In this document: positions 1-5,919 of the stretch, piece by piece | Numbering within the stretch: the stretch's first letter is position 1 | How the letters are laid out: each line of letters opens with the position of its first letter | From: Nitrospira sp. | GTDB taxonomy: Bacteria > Nitrospirota > Thermodesulfovibrionia > Thermodesulfovibrionales > SM23-35 | DNA: 8,304 nt | Assembly (NCBI GenBank): GCA_016873595.1 | Contig: VGWZ01000082.1 | Coordinates: 1 to 8,304, forward strand | Reading direction: 5' to 3' | Translations under genes and position numbers: made by a program | The notes under the pieces: model-generated | Database searches by the model: none | Seen by the model: the letters and a program-made list of their open reading frames with translations, nothing else | What the model was told of the DNA's origin: nothing

Positions 1-1
1 G

Positions 2-1345
2 TTATTATCGACAGCCACACCTTACAGAGATAAAGAAGGAAAAATTACAGAGTATCGTGGAATCATGCGGGATGTGACACAGCAGAGAAAGCTCGAACAG
101 CAGCTTCTTCAAGCCCAGAAGATGGAGGCAGTTGGTCAACTTGCAGGAGGTATTGCCCATGATTTTAACAATATTCTGCAAGCAATAATAGGCTATGGAA
201 GTCTTTTACAGATGAAAATACCAAAGAATGATCCATTAAGGCATAATGTAGACCAGATACTTGCATCATCAGAAAGGGCTGCCAGCTTGACACATGGCCT
301 CCTTGCCTTCAGCAGAAGACAGATTATTAACCTGAAACCAGTAAAACTGAATGAGATAGTAAGAAGAGTAGAGAAACTTCTCTTACGGCTTATTAGTGAA
401 GACATAGAACTCAGGATTATCCTCTATCCAACCACACCCCCTGTAATCCCCCTTCATCCCCCTTTACTAAAGGGGGACAGAGGGGGATTATTTGAAAAGG
501 AGGGCGAAAAGGGATTTGAAAGAGAGGCAGGTGCAAGTGAAGATTTAACAATAATGGCAGACAGTAGTCAGATAGAGCAGGTATTAATGAACCTTGCCAA
601 CAATGCACGTGATGCCATGCCTGATGGAGGGCTTTTAACAATGGGGACAGAGCTTGTTGAATTAGGTGAGGAATACATAAAGACCTATGGTTATGGTAAG
701 CCTGGAATGTATGCCCTTATTTCTGTTACTGACACAGGTGAAGGTATGGATGAAAATATAAGAGAAAAAATATTTGAACCGTTCTTTACAACTAAGGAGG
801 TTGGAAAAGGCACAGGACTTGGGCTTTCAATGGTATATGGGATAATCAAACAACATAACGGCTATATCAACGTATATAGCGAACTTGGGAAGGGCACAAC
901 ATTTAAGATATATTTACCCCTAACCACATCTGAGGTTGAAGAAAGAAAACCGACTGAAACTACTATTACAATAGGCGGAACAGAGACGATACTTTTGGCA
1001 GAGGATGATGCAGACGTGAGAACGTTCACAAAGAGTGTGCTTGAGGAATTCGGGTATACAGTGATAGAGGCAGGGAATGGAGAGGATGCTGTGAAGAGAT
1101 TCATTGAGAACAAAGACAAAGTCCAGCTTCTTCTTCTCGATGTAATCATGCCGAAGAAGAACGGAAAAGAGGTGTATGAAGAGATAAGAAAGACAAGACC
1201 TGAAATCAAGGCACTTTTTATGAGTGGTTATGCTGCAAATACTATCCAAAAAGAAGGAATCCTTGAAGAGGGATTAAAGTTTGTCTTAAAACCTATCTCA
1301 CCAACAAAGCTTTTAAGAAAGGTGAGAGAGGTGCTTGGGAATTAA
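2..1345 (+). CDS. Hybrid sensor histidine kinase with C-terminal receiver domain (5' end missing)
   Basis: The reading frame is open to the left edge, so the gene starts outside the window; the ATG at 65 is internal. Counting from base 2, residues 1-28 (TPYRDKEGKITEYRGIMRDV) are the typical end of a PAS domain. A HisKA dimerisation domain follows, with an AHDFNN H-box (phospho-accepting His53). The HATPase domain has an N-box (NNARDAMPDGG, Asn near 201), G1 (DTGEGMD), F-box (FEPFFTT) and G2 (GKGTGLGLS). A receiver domain ends the protein, with the EDD acidic cluster, phospho-acceptor Asp380 (LLLLDVIMP), MSGYA and the KP pair, all intact. The family autophosphorylates on His and passes phosphate to Asp; the signal is unknown because the sensory part is missing. 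About 36 residues rich in P, G, K and E lie between the HisKA end (EDIELRIILYP) and EDLTIMAD, where relatives have only a few residues. This stretch contains a DNA palindrome. Kinase identity is certain; the target is unknown. Confidence 0.95.
   Translation, partial: LLSTATPYRDKEGKITEYRGIMRDVTQQRKLEQQLLQAQKMEAVGQLAGGIAHDFNNILQAIIGYGSLLQMKIPKNDPLRHNVDQILASSERAASLTHGLLAFSRRQIINLKPVKLNEIVRRVEKLLLRLISEDIELRIILYPTTPPVIPLHPPLLKGDRGGLFEKEGEKGFEREAGASEDLTIMADSSQIEQVLMNLANNARDAMPDGGLLTMGTELVELGEEYIKTYGYGKPGMYALISVTDTGEGMDENIREKIFEPFFTTKEVGKGTGLGLSMVYGIIKQHNGYINVYSELGKGTTFKIYLPLTTSEVEERKPTETTITIGGTETILLAEDDADVRTFTKSVLEEFGYTVIEAGNGEDAVKRFIENKDKVQLLLLDVIMPKKNGKEVYEEIRKTRPEIKALFMSGYAANTIQKEGILEEGLKFVLKPISPTKLLRKVREVLGN
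444..490. repeat. C5/G5 palindromic repeat inside the kinase gene
   Basis: This is a 47-base imperfect palindrome centred on base 467. An outer 10-base stem (taatccccct against agggggatta) and an inner 10-base stem (tccccctttа-type arm closing on taaaggggga) are separated by a 3-base mismatch, so 20 of 23 pairs match. It is read in frame as VIPLHPPLLKGDRGGL without a stop codon. Similar PPLLKGDRGG-coding palindromes are known as dispersed repeats in several bacterial genomes (recalled, not searched). The surrounding extra segment, about 430-537, appears to be foreign to the kinase fold. Confidence 0.8.
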
Positions 1346-1361
1346 ATTGTGGAATTAATCA

Positions 1362-1566
1362 GTCATTGCGAGGTCGCATCGACCGTGGCAATCTCACGCG
1401 AAGTGTCATTCTGAGCCCTTCGCCTTCTGTCATTCTGAGGCGAAGCCGAAGAATCTCAATAGACAGTTCAGGGTAAACTCCGCGAAGAATCTCATTGAGA
1501 TCCTTCGGGCTTTTCCCTCAGGATGACAGCTATGCAAACAGATTGCTTCGCTTCGCTCGCAATGAC
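1362..1566. repeat. Family A inverted repeat pair (GTCATTGCGAG ends), interrupted
   Basis: GTCATTGCGAG at 1362-1372 is matched exactly by its reverse complement at 1556-1566. Each arm is itself a unit. The left unit (1362-1395) reads GTC, ATTGC, loop, GCAAT, CTC. The right unit on the minus strand (1566-1539) reads GTC, ATTGC, loop, GCAAT, CTG. The space between the arms is occupied by family B units, so one element appears to have landed between or within the arms of another. There is no coding capacity, so any movement would need an enzyme encoded elsewhere. Confidence 0.8.
1405..1527. repeat. Family B repeats (GTCATTCTGAG), probably a copy inside a copy
   Basis: GTCATTCTGAG occurs twice on the plus strand (1405-1415 and 1429-1439). 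The near-matching reverse complement CTCAGGATGAC closes the element at 1517-1527. The second plus unit (1429-1457) folds as GTC, ATTCT, ga, GGC, gaa, GCC, ga, AGAAT, CTC. The closing unit on the minus strand (1527-1497) folds as GTC, ATCCT, ga, GGG, loop, CCC, ga, AGGAT, CTC. The first plus unit lacks its own adjacent AGAATCTC, but one is found at 1486-1493, after the second unit. This order fits a second copy inserted into the first. Confidence 0.75.
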
Positions 1567-1577
1567 AACATTAGCGC

Positions 1578-1706
1578 TATAGAGCCTATCTAAAAACTAG
1601 CAAAAGTTGTCATGCTGAATTTATTTCAGCATCTAATAAAATAGGTTATGAGACCCTGAAACAAGTTCAGGGATACAAAAAGTAAGTTTTTTAGACAAGC
1701 TCTGTA
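1578..1706. repeat. Inverted repeat element C (AGAGCCTATCTAA ends) enclosing family D
   Basis: Bases 1581-1596 and the reverse complement of 1688-1703 agree at 14 of 16 positions, forming terminal inverted repeats about 122 bases apart end to end. One base further out, TA is present on both sides (1578-1579 and 1705-1706), as would be expected of a TA target duplication. The interior contains two D hairpins (1609-1635 and 1650-1676). The element has no reading frame of note and looks like a small non-autonomous element. The TA boundary is weak evidence because the region is AT-rich. Confidence 0.6.
1609..1676. repeat. Family D inverted hairpin pair (GTCATGCTGAA)
   Basis: The left unit has GTC at 1609-1611, a perfect 8-base stem ATGCTGAA/TTCAGCAT (1612-1619 and 1625-1632) with a 5-base loop, then CTA. 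The right unit is on the minus strand: stem CCCTGAA/TTCAGGG (1654-1660 and 1666-1672), 5-base loop, tail CTC. Its GTC head is degenerate (GTA at 1676-1674). The two stems differ in sequence but share the TGAA/TTCA core, loop size and inverted orientation. A related GTTCAGGG fragment also lies at 1466-1473 within family B. Confidence 0.75.
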
Positions 1707-1740
1707 TCTAATAAATAAGGAAAGTGATTAACTCCATTAA

Positions 1741-2871
1741 ATGATAAAGACAGCTTTTATATACACTGATGAGCTTTTAAAATTTAACTATGGTCTGACC
1801 CATCCATTAAGGATTGAGAGGCTCAAACTCACCTGTGAGCTTATTCACGCATATAAACTTCTCTCTCTTCCCAATGCGAGATACATCGAAGCAAAAAGAG
1901 CAGAGGATGAAGAATTATTGATGTTCCATAGTAAAGAATACCTCGAAATATTAAAGACTGCGAATTTGGGGATTGAAGTGCCTGATGCATATCATTATGG
2001 CATTGGATCAGGCGACAATCCTATTTTTAAGGGTCTCTTAGACTGGTCCAGGCTTGTCACAGGAGCATCTTTGCAGGCAGCATCTCTGGTGGATAATGGA
2101 GATGTTGATATTGCCTTTAGCATATCAGGAGGACTTCACCATGCGATGCCCTCAAGGGCTTCAGGGTTTTGTTACATCAATGATATTGTGATTGCGATAA
2201 TGTCACTTTTAAATAGAGGAAGAAGGATTGCGTATATTGATATTGATGCCCACCATGGTGACGGAGTTCAGTATGCATTCTACAATTCAGATAAAGTAGT
2301 TACCATATCCATACATGAGACCGGAAGGATGCTTTTCCCTGGTACAGGTTTTGAGAATGAGATAGGTACTGGCAGAGGAGAAGGATACTCTGTAAATATC
2401 CCTATGCCTCCTTTTTCTGACGATGAACTCTTTGTCTATGCATTTGATGAGGTTGTCCCTCCACTTATAAAAAAATTTAAGCCCGATATCGTGGTAACAC
2501 AGCTTGGCGTGGATTCTTTTTATTCTGATCCTCTCGCGCATTTAAATTATACAAATAACGGATTTTGTGAGGTGGTAAAGAAGATAAAAGAGATGTCTCC
2601 GAAGTGGATTGCATTGGGTGGAGGTGGATATGAGAGTGCGAATGTTGCAAAGGCGTGGACACTCACCTGGTCTCTCATGAATGAGGTTGAAATTCCTGAT
2701 GAGATCCCAGAAGAATTTTTTGAGAAATATTATCTGGAGGGATTTTTAAGCAAAAAAATTAAAGATGACATTTATCTTGAAAAAGGCATCAGAAAAGAAC
2801 AGATGAGAGAAGAGGTGAAACGAGTCATAGAGTTTATTAAGAAAAAGGTTTTTGTGAAGTTGGGGATATAA
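1741..2871 (+). CDS. acuC: Histone deacetylase family protein, AcuC-like
   Basis: This predicted zinc-dependent amidohydrolase of the arginase/deacetylase fold probably removes acetyl groups from lysines or acetylated small molecules in the cytosol. In AcuC of Bacillus the known substrate is acetylated acetyl-CoA synthetase. The 376-residue product has the full catalytic set: HPLRIERL near the start, the paired His133-His134 (GGLHHA), zinc ligands Asp169 and His171 (DIDAHHGDG) and Asp258 (QLGVDSFYSDPL), and the transition-state Tyr297 in GGGGY. These positions closely match those known for the Aquifex HDLP enzyme. The length is normal and there is no signal peptide. The start is fixed because TAA stands directly before the ATG. 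Ribosome-binding sequence is poor: AAGGAAAG ends 16 bases upstream. glgP follows 59 bases later, so co-transcription is likely. The fold and chemistry are near certain; the true substrate, and therefore the symbol, is inferred. Confidence 0.9.
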   Translation: MIKTAFIYTDELLKFNYGLTHPLRIERLKLTCELIHAYKLLSLPNARYIEAKRAEDEELLMFHSKEYLEILKTANLGIEVPDAYHYGIGSGDNPIFKGLLDWSRLVTGASLQAASLVDNGDVDIAFSISGGLHHAMPSRASGFCYINDIVIAIMSLLNRGRRIAYIDIDAHHGDGVQYAFYNSDKVVTISIHETGRMLFPGTGFENEIGTGRGEGYSVNIPMPPFSDDELFVYAFDEVVPPLIKKFKPDIVVTQLGVDSFYSDPLAHLNYTNNGFCEVVKKIKEMSPKWIALGGGGYESANVAKAWTLTWSLMNEVEIPDEIPEEFFEKYYLEGFLSKKIKDDIYLEKGIRKEQMREEVKRVIEFIKKKVFVKLGI

Positions 2872-2930
2872 TATAAGCCTCTTTAAAAATTTTCCACTTT
2901 TCTATCACATTTATCTTAAAATATCTTTCT

Positions 2931-4658
2931 ATGAATTCTCTACTCGATGAGCTTCTTAAACTTACAAAAGAACCAAAGATAGCCTACTTCTCAATGGAGA
3001 TAGGTATCCAGAACGACATCCCCACTTACAGCGGTGGTTTAGGTGTGCTCGCAGGAGATACCATAAAATCAGGCGCTGACCTTAAACTTCCGATGATTGC
3101 AGTCACCCTTATAAGCAAGAAAGGATATTTCAGACAGGAATTAGACAAAAAGGGGAAACAGATAGTGCATCCTGTTTCATGGGATCCTTCAATGTATATG
3201 GCTCTCCTTCCCACTAAGGTAACCGTTCAGATCGAAGGCCGTGATGTTACGGTACAGGCGTGGCAGTTTAACGTAAAAAGTTTGACAAGCGGGAGTATTC
3301 CTATCTTCTTTCTTGACACAGATGTGGAGGAAAATGCACCTGAGGATAGGGAGATTACTTCTTATCTCTATGGCGATGGCATTGCATACAGGCTAAAACA
3401 GGAAATTGTCCTTGGTATCGGTGGAGTGAGAATGCTTCACGAGCTTGGTTTTGAGATAAAGAAATATCATATGAATGAAGGCCATTCGAGTCTCCTCACG
3501 ATCGAACTCCTTAATATGTATAAACGGCCCATAGAAGATGTCTGGGATGAAAAGCTTGTATGGGATATAGATAAGGTCAAAGACCTCTGCGTATTTACCA
3601 CTCATACCCCTGTTGAGGTAGGCCATGATAAATTCCCTTATGACCTCGTCGAAAAGATTATGGGAGAGCCGATACCCCTTAATGTATTAAAAGAGCTTGG
3701 TGGCCATCAACACCTTAATCTGACCCTTCTTGGACTTAATCTGAGTGAATATATTAACGGTGTTGCAAAAAAACATAGCGAAGTTTCACGGAATATGTTC
3801 CCCGGGTACGAAATTAACGCGATCACCAACGGTGTTCATTCATATACATGGACATATGAAAGTTTTAAAAAAATATACGATAAGTATTTACCTGGTTGGG
3901 CTAATGAACCAGAGGTATTTGTGAGGATTGGTCGTATCCCTGATGAAGAGTTATGGAATGCACATATTGAGGCAAAAAAGAACCTGTTTGACTACATTAA
4001 AGGAGAAACAGGGGTTGAGTTCGACATCAATACTCTTACCATTGGATTTGCACGAAGGGCAACTGCATATAAAAGGGCTGACCTGCTCTTCAGCGATATT
4101 GACAGGCTCGAGAGGATTGGCGCAGAGAAACTTCAGATTGTCTATGCAGGGAAAGCTCATCCGCAAGACGATGCCGGGAAGAAACTGATTGAGAAAATAT
4201 TCTTTTTTAAAGAAAGACTCAAAGATAAAATTAAGATGGTGTATCTCAACAATTATGATATGGACATTGCGCTCAAACTCGTCTCTGGCGTTGATGTATG
4301 GCTTAACACTCCTTTAAGGCCAAGAGAGGCGTCAGGTACAAGCGGCATGAAAGCAGCACACAATGGGGTATTGAATTTCAGCGTGCTTGACGGCTGGTGG
4401 ATAGAGGGCCATATAGAAGGGTTTACAGGCTGGTCTATTGGTCCGAGCTCTACAGAGGAAAACCTTGATGATTTAATAATGGATACCAGAGATGCTGAGG
4501 ACCTTTACCACAAACTCGAACATATCATTATCCCTCTTTTTTATACTAATAGGCACCTATGGGTTAGAATGATGCAGAATGCAATAGGTAAAAATGCGTA
4601 TTACTTTAATAGCCATAGGATGATGCGAAGATATGTTACCGAGGCATATATAAGATAA
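2931..4658 (+). CDS. glgP: Alpha-glucan (glycogen/maltodextrin) phosphorylase
   Basis: This is a GT35 family enzyme that releases glucose-1-phosphate from the non-reducing ends of alpha-1,4-glucans with orthophosphate, using pyridoxal phosphate. At 575 residues it is a compact form, well short of the roughly 800 or more residues of the classical enzymes. Visible landmarks are YSGGLGVLAGD (33-43), NEGH (182-185), THTPVEVGHD (224-233), TNGVHSYTW (299-307), the phosphate-binding RATAYKR (Arg376 and Lys381, matching Arg569 and Lys574 of the muscle enzyme) and the cofactor motif EASGTSGMKAAHNG with the Schiff-base lysine at 474. No regulatory N-terminal extension is present. The start is the first ATG after an in-frame TAA at 2874, but no clear Shine-Dalgarno is seen. 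It lies 59 bases after acuC, with no terminator between. The family call is firm; whether glycogen or shorter maltodextrins are preferred is not visible. Confidence 0.95.
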   Translation: MNSLLDELLKLTKEPKIAYFSMEIGIQNDIPTYSGGLGVLAGDTIKSGADLKLPMIAVTLISKKGYFRQELDKKGKQIVHPVSWDPSMYMALLPTKVTVQIEGRDVTVQAWQFNVKSLTSGSIPIFFLDTDVEENAPEDREITSYLYGDGIAYRLKQEIVLGIGGVRMLHELGFEIKKYHMNEGHSSLLTIELLNMYKRPIEDVWDEKLVWDIDKVKDLCVFTTHTPVEVGHDKFPYDLVEKIMGEPIPLNVLKELGGHQHLNLTLLGLNLSEYINGVAKKHSEVSRNMFPGYEINAITNGVHSYTWTYESFKKIYDKYLPGWANEPEVFVRIGRIPDEELWNAHIEAKKNLFDYIKGETGVEFDINTLTIGFARRATAYKRADLLFSDIDRLERIGAEKLQIVYAGKAHPQDDAGKKLIEKIFFFKERLKDKIKMVYLNNYDMDIALKLVSGVDVWLNTPLRPREASGTSGMKAAHNGVLNFSVLDGWWIEGHIEGFTGWSIGPSSTEENLDDLIMDTRDAEDLYHKLEHIIIPLFYTNRHLWVRMMQNAIGKNAYYFNSHRMMRRYVTEAYIR

Positions 4659-5043
4659 CTCAATCCGGGAATGACCAAATACCAAATTCCAATAACAAGA
4701 CAAATTATGTTATTTCGTGAAAAAGCTGAAAAACATATAAGAGATTTAAAACTATCTGGATTCCTGCTTTCGCAGGAATGACGCATTCATTCATTGTCTT
4801 AATGTCTGTTGTTCATGCCCCTTTTGTCATTCCCGTGAAAACGGGAATCCAGAAGGACTTTTGAAAATTTCCAGGAATTTTTGTGTTGATGTTATGAAAG
4901 GATATTATTTTTAGAGGTTTTATTTTGTATGTGATTGAAACTCTTTTTTAACTTAAATACGAAAGAGGGATAAATTATAAACAATGAAATTCCATGTTTG
5001 AGACTTATTTAAACGATTGGTTATTGATGATTTACAGCTATAG
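4659..5043. other. Intergenic region with hairpin repeats
   Basis: This is a 385-base gap between glgP and the M28 gene. It starts with a half-unit of family F (CCGGGAATGAC, 4665-4675) directly after the glgP stop, followed by an AT-rich stretch and the F pair at 4755-4853. From 4860 to 5043 the sequence is AT-rich and non-coding. A weak promoter-like TTAAAT (4953-4958) and TATAAA (4976-4981), 17 bases apart, could serve the M28 gene. No intrinsic terminator with a T-run is evident, although the F hairpins might slow transcription. Confidence 0.6.
4755..4853. repeat. Family F inverted hairpin pair (GTCATTCCCGTGAAA type)
   Basis: Two 28-base units stand in opposite orientation, 4782-4755 (minus) and 4826-4853 (plus), with GTC heads facing each other across 43 bases. 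Each folds into an 8-base perfect stem closed by a GAAA tetraloop and ends in CCAGA. Stems are ATTCCTGC/GCAGGAAT and ATTCCCGT/ACGGGAAT. The units agree at 24 of 28 positions. All four differences fall in two stem pairs and are compensatory (T-A to C-G, and C-G to T-A). Confidence 0.85.
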
Positions 5044-5919
5044 ATGTACACTGTGGATGACTTAAAAGAGATAGAGACAAATAGTGAAGTAACAGTGCGG
5101 TTTCTCTCAGAAAAAATCGGACAAAGGAGTTATCACGATTTAGAGCGACTTGAGAGGGCTGCTGAGTATATCGAAGACAAAATCCGCTCTTATGGGTGCG
5201 AGGTAAAAAGACAGACGTTCAGCTATTCAGGAAATAACTATCATAATATCATAGGTGAGATTAGGGGGCGAGGAAGACCAGGTGAAATTCTTGTCGTAGG
5301 TGCACACTATGACACGGTATCTGGTACGCCCGGCGCTGATGACAATGCGAGCGGAGTTGCAGGCTTGCTCGAGCTCATAAGACTGACTGTCATCAAACCT
5401 TCTACAAAGACAATTCGATTTGTTGCATTTACCCTCGAAGAACCACCTGTATTCAGGACACGACATATGGGGAGTTATATATATGCAAAGAGCCTTAAAA
5501 AAGAAAAGGTAAAGGTTGAAGGTATGATATCCCTTGAGATGATCGGTTATTATTGTGACAGGGAAGGCTGTCAGTACTATCCATTCCCATTCTTTAAGTG
5601 GTTTTATCCTGAAAAAGGAAACTTTATTGCATTTGTAGGGAATATCCCATCAAAGGCGTTTACAAAAAGAGTAAAAAATGCATTTATGAAAGCATCAACA
5701 CTTCCAGTGGAGTCCATCAACACGTTATCCATTGTTCCTGGTGTTGACTTTTCTGACCACGCATCGTTCTGGGATTTTGGCTATCAAGCGTTCATGATTA
5801 CTGATACTGCATTTTATAGAAATCCTCACTATCACTCTGCAGGAGATACAGCAAATACCCTCGATTATAAAAGGATGGCCTTGTTAATCTATGGACTTAA
5901 ATCTGCTCTTACTCCTTAA
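5044..5919 (+). CDS. M28 family zinc metallopeptidase (aminopeptidase-like)
   Basis: This predicted di-zinc exopeptidase belongs to the M28 (aminopeptidase Y/S) group and cleaves N-terminal residues from peptides. The 291 residues form a single peptidase domain. Visible residues are metal ligand His88 and Asp90 in GAHYDT, bridging Asp100 in GADDNASG, catalytic Glu132 and metal Glu133 in EEPP, Glu165 in LEMIGYY at the place where Asp is common, and the final ligand His264 in HYHSAGDT. No signal peptide or membrane segment is seen, so it should act in the cytosol, whereas many M28 enzymes are exported. TAG stands directly before the ATG, fixing the earliest start, and no good Shine-Dalgarno is present. 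The gene is separated from glgP by a 385-base repeat-bearing gap, so it is probably its own unit. Its last 11 bases overlap the convergent murA. The exact substrate is not inferable. Confidence 0.9.
   Translation: MYTVDDLKEIETNSEVTVRFLSEKIGQRSYHDLERLERAAEYIEDKIRSYGCEVKRQTFSYSGNNYHNIIGEIRGRGRPGEILVVGAHYDTVSGTPGADDNASGVAGLLELIRLTVIKPSTKTIRFVAFTLEEPPVFRTRHMGSYIYAKSLKKEKVKVEGMISLEMIGYYCDREGCQYYPFPFFKWFYPEKGNFIAFVGNIPSKAFTKRVKNAFMKASTLPVESINTLSIVPGVDFSDHASFWDFGYQAFMITDTAFYRNPHYHSAGDTANTLDYKRMALLIYGLKSALTP

Larger units (their letters stand above)
1346..1740. other. Repeat-filled intergenic region
   Basis: This 395-base gap between the kinase and the acuC-like gene holds no convincing gene. Most of it (1362-1706) consists of inverted-repeat elements listed separately: a GTCATTGCGAG pair enclosing GTCATTCTGAG units, then an AGAGCCTATCTAA pair enclosing GTCATGCTGAA-type hairpins. 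No hairpin followed by a T-run, as in an intrinsic terminator, is evident after the kinase stop. The promoter for acuC is not clear. If it lies in this gap it would have to be inside or just after the repeats. Confidence 0.75.

Noticed and set aside
430..537. Frameshift or assembly error in the kinase to explain the odd segment
   Set aside because: The frame is identical before and after and all downstream motifs are intact, so an in-frame insertion explains it better.
417..641. Minus-strand 74-codon frame opposite the kinase palindrome
   Set aside because: It is low-complexity antisense sequence produced by the palindrome. The sense kinase frame is continuous and conserved on both sides.
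1612..1672. D hairpins as intrinsic terminators
   Set aside because: No T-run follows either stem, and they lie more than 260 bases after the kinase stop. Repeat identity explains them.
3928..4188. Plus-strand 86-codon frame inside glgP
   Set aside because: It lies in another frame of a fully conserved phosphorylase region and has no recognisable features.
4707..4781. A 24-codon reading frame (MLFREKAEKHIRDLKL...) running into the F repeat
   Set aside because: It is too short, has no ribosome site, and its end is made of repeat sequence. It could be a gene remnant, but nothing supports that.
4601..4786. Minus-strand frame of 61 codons (MRHSCESRNPD...) covering the glgP 3' end and the F repeat
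   Set aside because: The peptide start is just the translated hairpin repeat and the rest is antisense to glgP.
4933..4941. GATTGAAAC, like the end of some type I CRISPR repeats
   Set aside because: It occurs once, with no second copy at spacer distance and no cas gene nearby.
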